From an uncultured Lachnospiraceae bacterium (GTDB lineage: Bacteria > Bacillota > Clostridia > Lachnospirales > Lachnospiraceae), in NCBI GenBank assembly GCA_910588955.1, contig CAJURQ010000004.1, positions 150,433 through 214,432 on the forward strand: a DNA stretch of 64,000 nucleotides, read 5' to 3'. The number at the start of each line of letters is the position of its first letter. The first letter of the stretch is position 1. Of the stretch, positions 36,773 to 45,221 are shown piece by piece. The notes under the pieces are model-generated. The model had not been told where the DNA came from and searched no databases. It saw only the letters and a list, made by a program, of their open reading frames with translations. The position numbers and the translations under genes were made by a program.

Positions 36773-39718
36773 ATGACAGATGAAATTTTATCTTTGCAAC
36801 AAAAAATTAAAAGTCTCCAAAATGAAAATCAGTATCTAAAATCCCTGCTCGATCAAGCGGGGATTTCTTATCATGTGCCTGACGAAACGAAAAGTATGGC
36901 TTTATTTGAACCCGATCAGGGGGCGAGGATCATCCCCAGAGAGATTACCGATCATGATGCTAATCTGTTTTTCAGTATGTTCTGGGGGCGCACGGATGTG
37001 TATGCCAAACGCACCGTCAAAAAATCCACCGGAGAAGCCAATTATTATACACAGTGTTATAATTTTTGGAAGTCGGGCTGTCCAAGAATGAACGGCGGTA
37101 AGATCAGATGTCAGGATTGTAAAAGACAGGCATATAAAAAGCTGGAGAAGCAGCAGATTATGGCACATTTAAAAGGTGTATCGGAAGATGCGACAGATGT
37201 AATAGGCGTTTATCCGCTGTTGGAGGATGATACATGCAGATTCCTGGTATTTGATTTTGACAACCATGAAAAGAAAGCAGCAAAATGCGATTTTGCTAAT
37301 ACGGATGATACTTGGAAAGAAGAAGTAGACTCTCTGCGTGAAATCTGTGTCATTAATGGAATAGACCCTCTGGTGGAGCGGTCGAGATCAGGACGCGGCG
37401 CGCATCTGTGGATCTTTTTTCAGAAGAAAGCAGAGGCTTCTCTGGTCAGAAAATTTGGGGATGCTCTGTTGAGAAAAGGGGCAGAGTCTGTCAATATGAA
37501 ATCCTTTCGCTTTTATGACAGAATGCTGCCGATGCAGGATCATCTTTCGCCGGGCGGTGTCGGAAACTTGATTGCACTGCCACTGCAGGGACAGGCTCTC
37601 AAAGAGGGAAACAGCGCATTTGTGGACGAGAACTGGAACACATACCCGGATCAGTGGAAAGTATTGTTAAGTAAGCCAAAACTTTCTAAGGAGTTTATGG
37701 AAGACAAGATAAAAGAATGGAAAACTGCCATGTCAAATGAGGCGATAGAGATCAATGAGATATTGGAGCAGGACGGAGAAAAACCGTGGGATAGGACGAG
37801 AGATTTTCTGAGGTGTGATGTACATGGAGAGCTGCGGATTACTCTGGCGGATGGCATTTATATTTCTGCAGAAAATCTGGCACCGAGAATCCAGAACAGG
37901 ATACGGGAATTGGCGGCATTTTGCAATCCTGCTTTTTATAAGAATCTGGCGATGGGACTGTCTAATTTTGCAAATGCCAGATACATTTATCTCGGCAGGG
38001 ATGAAGGCGGGTATATCAGAATTCCGAGAGGTTTGCTGGAAGAGGTAACTGCCAGATGCGATAAAGCAGGAATTGTAAATCAAATTTGCGATGAGCGCTG
38101 TCTTGGAAACGAGGTTCGGGCAACATTTCAGGGACAATTGAAAGAATCCCAGCTTTTAGCAGTGGAAGCCATGTTAAAACATGAGACGGGGATACTCCAT
38201 GCTGCAACTGCGTTTGGAAAAACGGTTGTCTGCTGTAATATGATTGCGAGGGAAAAAGTGAATACACTGATTCTATTGCAATCTTCGGCATTGATAGAAC
38301 AGTGGAAAAACGCCATAGAAACTTTTCTGGTCATAGATGAGGAACCGCCCGAATATGAGACGCCGACCGGGAAGAAAAAACGAAGGAAAAGCGTGATAGG
38401 CAGGCTGCAGGGGGCGCATGACTCTACGACAGGAATCATTGATATTGCTATGGTCGGCTCTCTGTGCAAAAAGGGTGAATTTCACCACCGATTGAAAGAG
38501 TATGGCATGGTAATCGTGGATGAATGTCATCACGCCGCATCTGATACCTTCGTGGAAGTATTACAGGAGGTGCGGGCAAAATACGTGTATGGCGTGACGG
38601 CGACGCCGCTTCGCAGCGATGGATTAGAGAAGATTAACTATATGCTCCTTGGTCCAGTCAGATATCAGTTTACAGCGAAAGACCGGGCAAAAGAACAAGG
38701 GATTGCGCATCTGGTATATCCGAGATTTACGAGAGCAGTTGCACCAAGATTTCGCCAGGAAAACATGCACCCGAATGAAGCTTATACAATCCTCAGAGAG
38801 AATGAAGACAGGGACAATTTAATCATCACTGATGTCATGAAGTGCATTGCAGAAGGACGGACACCGGTCATCCTTTCCAGATACGTTGACCATTCGCGAA
38901 AGCTGTATGAGAAATTAAAGAATTGCGCGGACGAAGTATTTCTGCTTTCAGGAGAGAACTCGAAAAAGCAGCACCACGCTGTTCTGCAGCAAATGACGCA
39001 AGTGGCGGCTGATAAAAGTATGATTCTGGTGGCAACGGGAAAGCTGATCGGAGAAGGCTTCGATTATGCGAGGCTGGATACGTTGATCATGGCAATGCCT
39101 GTTTCCTGGAAAAGTGTGGTAGAGCAGTATGCGGGGCGCTTAAATCGGGATTATGAAGGAAAAGAAAGTGTGATTATTTACGATTATGTGGACAGCCATA
39201 TCTCCATGTTTGAAAAGATGTACCATAAGCGACTTAAGGCGTATAAACAGATTGGCTATGACATCTGCACAGGAAATGCTGTAGAAAAACAAAATGCTGG
39301 TGCGATATTTGATATTGATACTTATGCGGAAGTATACAGAAAGGATTTGCTGGAATCGAATGAGGAGATCATCATAGCAAGCCCGGTAATCAGCGGACCT
39401 AAGATTGAGGAGCTGATTCAATTATTAAAGCCTCAGCAGGAAAAGGGTGTTCGGATAAGAATTGTTACGTGGAAAGCGGACAGCTATGGATTTGGTGACA
39501 GTGCATATTGGATGGAGCTTCACGAGAGAATGCGCAGTAATGGATTTGAAATGAATCTTGTGGAGGATTACTGCCAGCATTATTGTATCGTAGACCGAGA
39601 AGTGGTCTGGTATGGGAGCATGAATTTTCTCGGAAAGGAAGACAGCGAAGATAATCTGATGCGCGTTTGCAGCAAGGATATTGCTGCGGAATTGCTGGAG
39701 CTTACATTTGGGAAATAA
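36773..39718 (+). CDS. TOTE-type primase, helicase and PLD fusion
   Basis: The 981-residue protein begins with a short coiled coil (1-30). An archaeo-eukaryotic primase domain (about 55-300) has zinc-type cysteines 103, 113 and 116, the catalytic FDFD (Asp161, Asp163), and SGRGAHLWIFF with His211. A DEAD/DEAH helicase follows: Walker A near 478-485, DECH at 583-586, TATP, and QYAGRLNRD. A single PLD-like domain closes it; the expected HxK reads HYC (His936, Cys938) with Asp941. This is the TOTE conflict-system architecture, proposed to act on invading nucleic acid. The ATG at 36773 has GAGGAG upstream. The gene lies 41 bases after NADAR. Confidence 0.88.
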   Translation: MTDEILSLQQKIKSLQNENQYLKSLLDQAGISYHVPDETKSMALFEPDQGARIIPREITDHDANLFFSMFWGRTDVYAKRTVKKSTGEANYYTQCYNFWKSGCPRMNGGKIRCQDCKRQAYKKLEKQQIMAHLKGVSEDATDVIGVYPLLEDDTCRFLVFDFDNHEKKAAKCDFANTDDTWKEEVDSLREICVINGIDPLVERSRSGRGAHLWIFFQKKAEASLVRKFGDALLRKGAESVNMKSFRFYDRMLPMQDHLSPGGVGNLIALPLQGQALKEGNSAFVDENWNTYPDQWKVLLSKPKLSKEFMEDKIKEWKTAMSNEAIEINEILEQDGEKPWDRTRDFLRCDVHGELRITLADGIYISAENLAPRIQNRIRELAAFCNPAFYKNLAMGLSNFANARYIYLGRDEGGYIRIPRGLLEEVTARCDKAGIVNQICDERCLGNEVRATFQGQLKESQLLAVEAMLKHETGILHAATAFGKTVVCCNMIAREKVNTLILLQSSALIEQWKNAIETFLVIDEEPPEYETPTGKKKRRKSVIGRLQGAHDSTTGIIDIAMVGSLCKKGEFHHRLKEYGMVIVDECHHAASDTFVEVLQEVRAKYVYGVTATPLRSDGLEKINYMLLGPVRYQFTAKDRAKEQGIAHLVYPRFTRAVAPRFRQENMHPNEAYTILRENEDRDNLIITDVMKCIAEGRTPVILSRYVDHSRKLYEKLKNCADEVFLLSGENSKKQHHAVLQQMTQVAADKSMILVATGKLIGEGFDYARLDTLIMAMPVSWKSVVEQYAGRLNRDYEGKESVIIYDYVDSHISMFEKMYHKRLKAYKQIGYDICTGNAVEKQNAGAIFDIDTYAEVYRKDLLESNEEIIIASPVISGPKIEELIQLLKPQQEKGVRIRIVTWKADSYGFGDSAYWMELHERMRSNGFEMNLVEDYCQHYCIVDREVVWYGSMNFLGKEDSEDNLMRVCSKDIAAELLELTFGK

Positions 39719-40085
39719 GAATTGATGAAAAAGCATGATTGCAATGGGTAGAAAATATTTTCCCATGACTTTGTTGTGGAAGAGGTGACAGTAACGGTTA
39801 TCAGGATATAAAAGATAGAATGTACTGGCAGGCTATTATGAGTCGTATGAATAAATAGGTAGATTAAGGCTGTGATGTGTGAATCACAGCCTTTTAGGAT
39901 ATAAGCCCATATTGTGTGTGCAAAATTGGCAATCAGGCTGTAGTTTATTGCCAGTCTCAATAAAACTGTGAGAGGCATGTTTTATGCTAAAACGAATATT
40001 AACAGTTGGTATGCTGCTTGCTTTTTCGCTTTTTTCTTAGAGAATGATTCTGCAAAAAAAGTGTTTTGGATTATCTTTAATATAA
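39719..40085. other. Intergenic stretch with remnants and a terminator
   Basis: No intact gene. A short frame (about 39804-39858) ends in GYQDIKDRMYWQAIMSRMNK and stops; it may be a gene remnant of unknown origin. A terminator lies at 39866-39895. The rest (39896-40085) is AT-rich and precedes the truncated ATPase. Confidence 0.5.
39866..39895 (+). terminator. Intrinsic terminator after the TOTE gene
   Basis: AAGGCTGTGA (39866-39875) and TCACAGCCTT (39884-39893) are perfect 10-base complements around an 8-base loop, followed by a short T-run. Confidence 0.85.
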
Positions 40086-40931
40086 GATATTGTTGCATAT
40101 GAGAGTTTAGATCGAATCAAGTTAGACACGGGGAGGCGTTCAGCGCTTTTTGTTAGAAATGATAATGAGGTAGATTTAAAAGGGGTTTTTGGAAAAATCA
40201 AGATCAGTGAGGAAATCTCAGAAAACTTGCCGTTGCTGTCTTATCTTGGGATAACTTATAAGAAGAACGAGATTATTTCTGATGTGATTCGGTGGTTTGA
40301 GGATTCTATTGATTTTTTAAATTACGGAAATTCAAGACAGGAGCTGCGAACAGCAATAGCGAAGACAGATGATGTAAAAAAACTTGTGTTCGATATGATT
40401 CATGAGATGGCTTTAGACATTGAGGATTTTCACATTGAGGAAAAAGATGAAAACCATATAGAGGTTTATACCAGGCATATTGTAAATGGATATAGTACGG
40501 AATTAACTTTGTCAGAGGAATCCAGTGGAACAAAGAAATTGTTCGGCTTACTGCCTTTTATTGCAAAAAGTCTTGTCGCGGGGACAACATTAGTTATTGA
40601 TGAACTGGATGCAAAAATTCATCCGGTATTGCTACGGTATGTAGTCATGCTATATAATAATATGGAGGTTAACAAGAACGGCGCGCAGTTAATCTTTACT
40701 TCGCATGATTTGTCAACTATGAATAATGATATATTCCGCCGGGATGAGATCTGGTTTGTGGCAAAGGGAAAGGATCAAAATTCTAAACTTTATTCGCTGG
40801 TTGAGTTTAAAAATACAAAAGGGGAATCCGTCCGCATGGATGCTAAATATGATAAGCAGTATTTAGAGGGCAAGTATGGCGCAGATCCATATCTGAAAAA
40901 GATTATAGATTGGAGTGAGGTCAACGCCTAA
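40086..40931 (+). pseudogene. Truncated RloA-like AAA ATPase
   Basis: The open frame runs from just after a stop at 40083 to 40931, about 281 codons. It holds the C-terminal half of an AAA (ABC/OLD-like, AAA_15) ATPase: the signature-like SEESSGTKKLF and Walker B TLVIDELDAKIHP, then FTSHD. The N-terminal half with Walker A is missing, and no ribosome site is seen for the possible TTG at 40227. It lies directly before a frameshifted RloB, which fits a decayed RloA/RloB type defence or restriction-associated pair. Confidence 0.72.
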
Positions 40932-41273
40932 GAAGGTCGGAACGACTCAGTGGAGAAAACAGCGGCGTAAAGAATATCTGGAGAAAAAGGAATACCGCTA
41001 TATATCTTTTGTGAGGGTGAGCAAACGGAACCGCTATATTTTAAAGGATTTAAACGTTTGATAGAGGATAATCCGATTTATAAGGATATGGTTCTGATTG
41101 AACTTGAATCTTGCGCCGCGGAGACCATGCGGGTCATTGGTATGTCGGAACGGATTATAGAGGAAAATAAGGGAAAGATGCCAGCGGATATTGCGCCGGG
41201 GACGAAGGTGTATGAGCTGGTAGAGGAACTGGCGAGGTATTTGTCGGAGGATATGACGGATCATTTTTTATAA
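40915..41273 (+). pseudogene. Frameshifted RloB-like remnant
   Basis: A GTG at 40915 opens a frame with WRKQRRKEYLEKKEYRYI. Near 41005-41015 the homologous reading moves into another phase, giving FCEGEQTEPLYFKGFKRLIE and then PIYKDMVLIELE. This matches the N-terminal half of RloB. The sequence after about 41165 does not look like the RloB catalytic half, so the 3' part is lost or replaced. It overlaps the end of the truncated ATPase, as in rloA-rloB pairs. One frameshift plus truncation makes it inactive. Confidence 0.68.
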
Positions 41274-41295
41274 ACTGCCAGTTATTTAGGAGAAA

Positions 41296-41925
41296 GTGAG
41301 GGCTAATTTGAAGAATTCCAGAGAAAAAAATTATGAGTTGATGAAATTGTGTTTGTATCTTATTTCACTATGGATTTTGTTTTTTATGCTTATAGTATTA
41401 AAGATAGATGTTTCTTCAATTCCATTTAAAATTAATGTAAGCAACGTAGCACTTTTTTTGAGTGGTAATCGGATTTCCTGCATATGTATAGCGTTTATTA
41501 TCATGGGTGGAATAGGATATTGGTGGTTTGCAGATTCTCTAAACAATGCAAAGAGTTTACCTGTTGAAATATTGAGGTGTGAGAGTGTTAATTATGAGAA
41601 TCTGTCATTTTTGGCGACATACATTATACCGCTAGTGTGTTTCCCAATGGAAACAGATCGAGAAGTTTTTGTTATGTTTGCTGTAATTGTGATTATTGGA
41701 TGTATTTTTGTTAAAACAAATTTGTATTATACCAATCCATCACTGATCCTTCTCGGTTTTAACGTATACAAAGTGAAAACAGATTCGAAAAAAGTATTTC
41801 AGCAGGGAATTGTAATTGTAAAGGGAAAAGTAAGCGAAGGAGAAAGCATTAAATATTTACCATTAAGTGATAATGTATATTTTGGGAGGAAAGTTGAGAA
41901 TGCAAATACGAAAGATAAAAAATGA
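41296..41925 (+). CDS. kwaA: Kiwa anti-phage membrane protein KwaA
   Basis: The 209-residue product has four hydrophobic helices (about 17-38, 55-77, 103-117, 124-144) and a cytoplasmic C-terminal domain, which fits KwaA. It overlaps a DUF4868 (KwaB) gene by 26 bases, the two-gene order of the Kiwa defence system. KwaA is thought to sense phage-related membrane disturbance and recruit KwaB. The GTG at 41296 has AGGAG only three bases away; a TTG at 41308 with GTGAGGG upstream is an alternative. Confidence 0.82.
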   Translation: MRANLKNSREKNYELMKLCLYLISLWILFFMLIVLKIDVSSIPFKINVSNVALFLSGNRISCICIAFIIMGGIGYWWFADSLNNAKSLPVEILRCESVNYENLSFLATYIIPLVCFPMETDREVFVMFAVIVIIGCIFVKTNLYYTNPSLILLGFNVYKVKTDSKKVFQQGIVIVKGKVSEGESIKYLPLSDNVYFGRKVENANTKDKK

Positions 41926-42871
41926 AATTGAAGAAATGCTAGGAGAAGAGCTTGGAATTATGCTTTATGCAGTTTTAAGGTCTGAAGAAGGAAAAATAAT
42001 TAAATTTGTAAATATTGCAGATGAAGAAGATGATACGGATAATACGTCATCAGATTTATTAATTGGATTTACGGATATAATAAGAAATAAATTTGCGGTA
42101 TATAATGAAGACGATGAAGTTATAAAACTTTCATCAGCAGATGAAAGAAAAAATGCATTATATTATTATGATTTGGATGAACTTCCATTGGAAATGGAGA
42201 AGCTAAAAGAAATATCTAATACATTAAATATCGGAGAAATATTTAATTTTAGGGCTGATAGTTTAAACCAAATTATAGCTCTTATAGTGGTTATTGGGAA
42301 TGAAAACCATAATTTGATTATGTATAAACGGCAATATCCTGTTAATCTTTTAAACAGAGACCGATATATGTTAACACCCATTCCTCATAAAAATAGGATG
42401 AAAAGGTTTGATCAGGATATTTTACGGGTTGATTTTAATTATCAATTCTTTTTGTGGAATGATGTAGTATATATTTCTGATATAGAAAAAATGGAAAAAA
42501 TATGTTCGTTTCATGATATTGTTATAAATGAAGCGCGGACTAGTATACAAAAAATAGAAGAAATGAATATACTGGACAATGTTGAAGTATTAAATGACGA
42601 ACTTGATGATATTACTTTTGCACGCAAATTAACAAGAATATACAAAGATTCCAAAGTTCTTGGAAGAGTTAGTAATCAAGCTATTATTGAGTTCTCAATG
42701 CAACATCATTATTTTAAGAAGAATCCATTGAAGCTAACGGATTCCAAAGATAAATTTATTCTTGATACAAAAAGATCAAAAGAAACCTTTATAAAATTAA
42801 TGAATGATGATTTATTAACATCCCAGCTCACAAATTTTGATTATGAGTCTCTGGCTAAGAACAATCTTTGA
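41900..42871 (+). CDS. kwaB: Kiwa anti-phage protein KwaB (DUF4868)
   Basis: The 323-residue product matches DUF4868, the defining domain of KwaB, which binds DNA and stops phage replication or transcription when released by KwaA. It is AT-rich in codon use, Asn/Ile/Lys-heavy and unlike the flanking core genes, which suggests transfer. The ATG at 41900 has GGGAGGA upstream; a longer frame from 41867 lacks a site. A hairpin terminator follows at 42888. Confidence 0.87.
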   Translation: MQIRKIKNEIEEMLGEELGIMLYAVLRSEEGKIIKFVNIADEEDDTDNTSSDLLIGFTDIIRNKFAVYNEDDEVIKLSSADERKNALYYYDLDELPLEMEKLKEISNTLNIGEIFNFRADSLNQIIALIVVIGNENHNLIMYKRQYPVNLLNRDRYMLTPIPHKNRMKRFDQDILRVDFNYQFFLWNDVVYISDIEKMEKICSFHDIVINEARTSIQKIEEMNILDNVEVLNDELDDITFARKLTRIYKDSKVLGRVSNQAIIEFSMQHHYFKKNPLKLTDSKDKFILDTKRSKETFIKLMNDDLLTSQLTNFDYESLAKNNL

Positions 42872-42887
42872 ATGAACAAACAGTCAT

Positions 42888-42937
42888 ACCCCTTCAGAAT
42901 ACTTCATACAATGTAAAAAAGTATTCTGAGGGGTTTT
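42888..42937 (+). terminator. Terminator overlapping the spoIIID ribosome site
   Basis: The arms 42888-42904 and 42919-42934 pair over 16 bases with one bulged T, then TTTT. The 3' arm holds GAGGGG (42928-42933), the ribosome site for the TTG start of spoIIID at 42941. It closes the kwaAB transcript and masks that site in read-through RNA. Confidence 0.8.
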
Positions 42938-42940
42938 CTC

Positions 42941-43198
42941 TTGAAGGATTATATCGAAGAGCGTGCGATGAACATTGCCAATTATATTATTGAAAACAAT
43001 GCCACGGTGAGGCAGACGGCGAAGGAGTTTGGGATTAGTAAGAGTACGGTACATAAGGACGTAACCGAGCGCCTTACCCAGATCAATCCGTCCCTCGCAG
43101 CCGAGGCAAGGAAAGTCTTGGACGTCAATAAATCTGAGCGGCATATTCGAGGCGGACTCGCCACCAGAGAAAAATATCTGCATCAGCATATGTGCTAG
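42941..43198 (+). CDS. spoIIID: Sporulation regulator SpoIIID
   Basis: The 85-residue product is the mother-cell transcription factor SpoIIID, which adjusts sigma-E and sigma-K gene expression. It opens with MKDYIEERA, has a helix-turn-helix (about 21-42, RQTAKEFGISKSTVHKDV) and the basic C-terminal region with RHIRGGLATREKY. The start is TTG, at the usual first residue of the family. Its presence marks the organism as an endospore former. Confidence 0.95.
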   Translation: MKDYIEERAMNIANYIIENNATVRQTAKEFGISKSTVHKDVTERLTQINPSLAAEARKVLDVNKSERHIRGGLATREKYLHQHMC

Positions 43199-43300
43199 AG
43201 GAAAAAATGAGAGGCGCGAAAGAGGTGTGGAATCTCTTTACATTGTCACAGAATGGGCATAGAATAAAGTCATGGTCATGAAAAAGGACGAGGAAGGGCA

Positions 43301-44665
43301 ATGCGCGCAAAGGAAAAACAACAGGGAACTATATACAGCAACAAAGCTCTCAGAAGCCTGATCCTGCCGCTTGTTATGGAGCAGCTTCTGGCTATTTTGG
43401 TGGGCATGCTTGACACCGTTATGATCTCCGGCGTGGGGGAGGCGGCGGTATCTGGGGTGTCTCTGGTGGATAACATCAACATTCTGGTGATCAATATTTT
43501 TGCGGCGTTGGCAACGGGCGGCGCTGTTGTGGCAGGGCATGCGCTGGGACAGAAAAATCAGGAGCAGGCGGGCAGATCTGCGTGGCAGATGATGCTTTTC
43601 CTGCTCTATTCCTCTGTGGCGATGACAATCCTGCTTCTGGGAGCGCACAAAGTCATTCTGCGTGCCATATTCGGGCAGGTGGAAGAGGCGGTTATGACAA
43701 GCGCGGTCACTTATCTGATTATCACGGGGCTTTCTATTTGCCCGCTGGCGCTTTACAATGGCTGCGCCGCGCTTTTTCGTGCTATGGGCAATTCGCGGAC
43801 AACCATGTATATCTCACTTCTGATGAATTTGATCAATCTGGTGGGTAATGCCATTCTGATTTTCCTTTGCCAGATGGGCGTTGCCGGTGCGGCGATTGCA
43901 ACGCTGGTGGCAAGGACGGTGGCAGCTCTTCTCATCTTCAGACTCATGTTTGATGGAAAGCGGGAAATTCATTTCCAGAAACGGCTGACCCTGCGAATGG
44001 ATATTCCGCAGGTGAAAAAAATTCTCTACATCGGGATTCCAAACGGGCTGGAGAACAGTCTGTTTCAGCTTGGAAAAATTCTGCTTTTAAGCCTAGTGTC
44101 TACTTTTGGCACTTCTGCGATTGCGGCAAACGCGGTTTGCGGCACAATTACAAACTTTAACATTTTGCCGGGCATGGCGATTAATATGGCGCTTTTGTCG
44201 GTGGCTTCGTACTGTATCGGCGCAGGCGATTTTGGGCAGACACGGCTTTATACGAGAAAATTGATGCGTCTTACATGGTTGTGTACAAGTGCGGTATCGC
44301 TTATTATGATAGTGAGTGCGCCGCTCTTTTTGAAGATTTATCATTTGACGCCGGAAACGACTACACTTGCATTGCAGGTAATCCGCTATCATGCGGTTAT
44401 GTGCATGGTGGCTTGGATTCCCTCCTTTACGCTGCCCAATACTCTGCGTGCGGCGGGGGATGTGATGTGGACGATGGCGATTGCCATTATATCCATGTGG
44501 GTTTTCCGAATCGGCACGGCATACTTTTTCAGTAATGTATTTCATCTGGGACTGATTGGTATTTGGATTGCCATGACTATTGACTGGATGTTCCGGGGAA
44601 TTTGTTATGAGATCAGATATCATGGCGGAAAGTGGGAGAAAGCGATGGGAAAACGAGGAGGATGA
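43301..44665 (+). CDS. MATE family efflux transporter
   Basis: The 454-residue product has twelve predicted helices and the MATE fold, with an early LVMEQLLAILVGMLDTVMISG stretch and a repeated second half starting near residue 235. It exports cationic compounds using a Na+ or H+ gradient. Substrate unknown. A purine-rich GAGGAAGG site precedes the ATG. The GNAT gene follows after one base. Confidence 0.92.
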   Translation: MRAKEKQQGTIYSNKALRSLILPLVMEQLLAILVGMLDTVMISGVGEAAVSGVSLVDNINILVINIFAALATGGAVVAGHALGQKNQEQAGRSAWQMMLFLLYSSVAMTILLLGAHKVILRAIFGQVEEAVMTSAVTYLIITGLSICPLALYNGCAALFRAMGNSRTTMYISLLMNLINLVGNAILIFLCQMGVAGAAIATLVARTVAALLIFRLMFDGKREIHFQKRLTLRMDIPQVKKILYIGIPNGLENSLFQLGKILLLSLVSTFGTSAIAANAVCGTITNFNILPGMAINMALLSVASYCIGAGDFGQTRLYTRKLMRLTWLCTSAVSLIMIVSAPLFLKIYHLTPETTTLALQVIRYHAVMCMVAWIPSFTLPNTLRAAGDVMWTMAIAIISMWVFRIGTAYFFSNVFHLGLIGIWIAMTIDWMFRGICYEIRYHGGKWEKAMGKRGG

Positions 44666-44666
44666 G

Positions 44667-45155
44667 ATGGAATATAGAATTGTTTTGCCGGAGGACACGG
44701 AAGACTTGGCAGCAGCTATGAAAAAAGCGTATTTGGACGAGCCCTGGAAGGAAAGTTGGATCGATGAGAAGGCGGTGAGGAGAATTCGGGGGATTATGAG
44801 CAATTTTGAATCCTTTGGAATTAAGGCGGTGGAAGCGGATGCAGTAGTGGGCGGGATACTCGGGTTTGTGGATCCCTATGCAGACGCAGATTTCTTTTTT
44901 GTGTCGGAGTTGTTTGTCGTGCCGGAATGGAAGAGGAAGGGAATCGGGAAAACGTTGCTGTCAGAATTGGAAAGGCACTTGAAAGAAAAAGGAATTAGGA
45001 CGATGCAGTTAATTTCAATTTCATATAATCAGGATTTTTATGAGATGGCAGGTTATGCAAATGACTGTGTTTCTGTGCTGTATAAGGAAATAGAAACAGG
45101 AGAGCAGAGAAGAGGTTCCGTGGAAATCTGTCCTAATAGAGGAAATATTCTTTGA
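44667..45155 (+). CDS. GNAT family N-acetyltransferase
   Basis: The 162-residue product has the GNAT acetyl-CoA loop (VVPEWKRKGIGKTLL, about residues 84-98) and the final beta-strand motif FYEMAGY. The ATG at 44667 has GAGGAGG upstream and follows the MATE stop by one base, so the two are probably co-expressed. A longer frame from 44580 overlaps the MATE gene and is rejected. Substrate unknown. Confidence 0.9.
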   Translation: MEYRIVLPEDTEDLAAAMKKAYLDEPWKESWIDEKAVRRIRGIMSNFESFGIKAVEADAVVGGILGFVDPYADADFFFVSELFVVPEWKRKGIGKTLLSELERHLKEKGIRTMQLISISYNQDFYEMAGYANDCVSVLYKEIETGEQRRGSVEICPNRGNIL

Positions 45156-45181
45156 CAAGGGTTTTGGGACTAACGTATAAT
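45152..45181 (+). promoter_or_regulatory. guaA promoter
   Basis: TTGACA (45152-45157) and TATAAT (45176-45181) are 18 bases apart. The -35 box overlaps the stop codon of the GNAT gene. The short leader to guaA holds no visible purine riboswitch. Confidence 0.8.
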
Positions 45182-45221
45182 AAAGGATGAAATTTGAGGG
45201 TTCACTGAGGAGACAGGAAGA

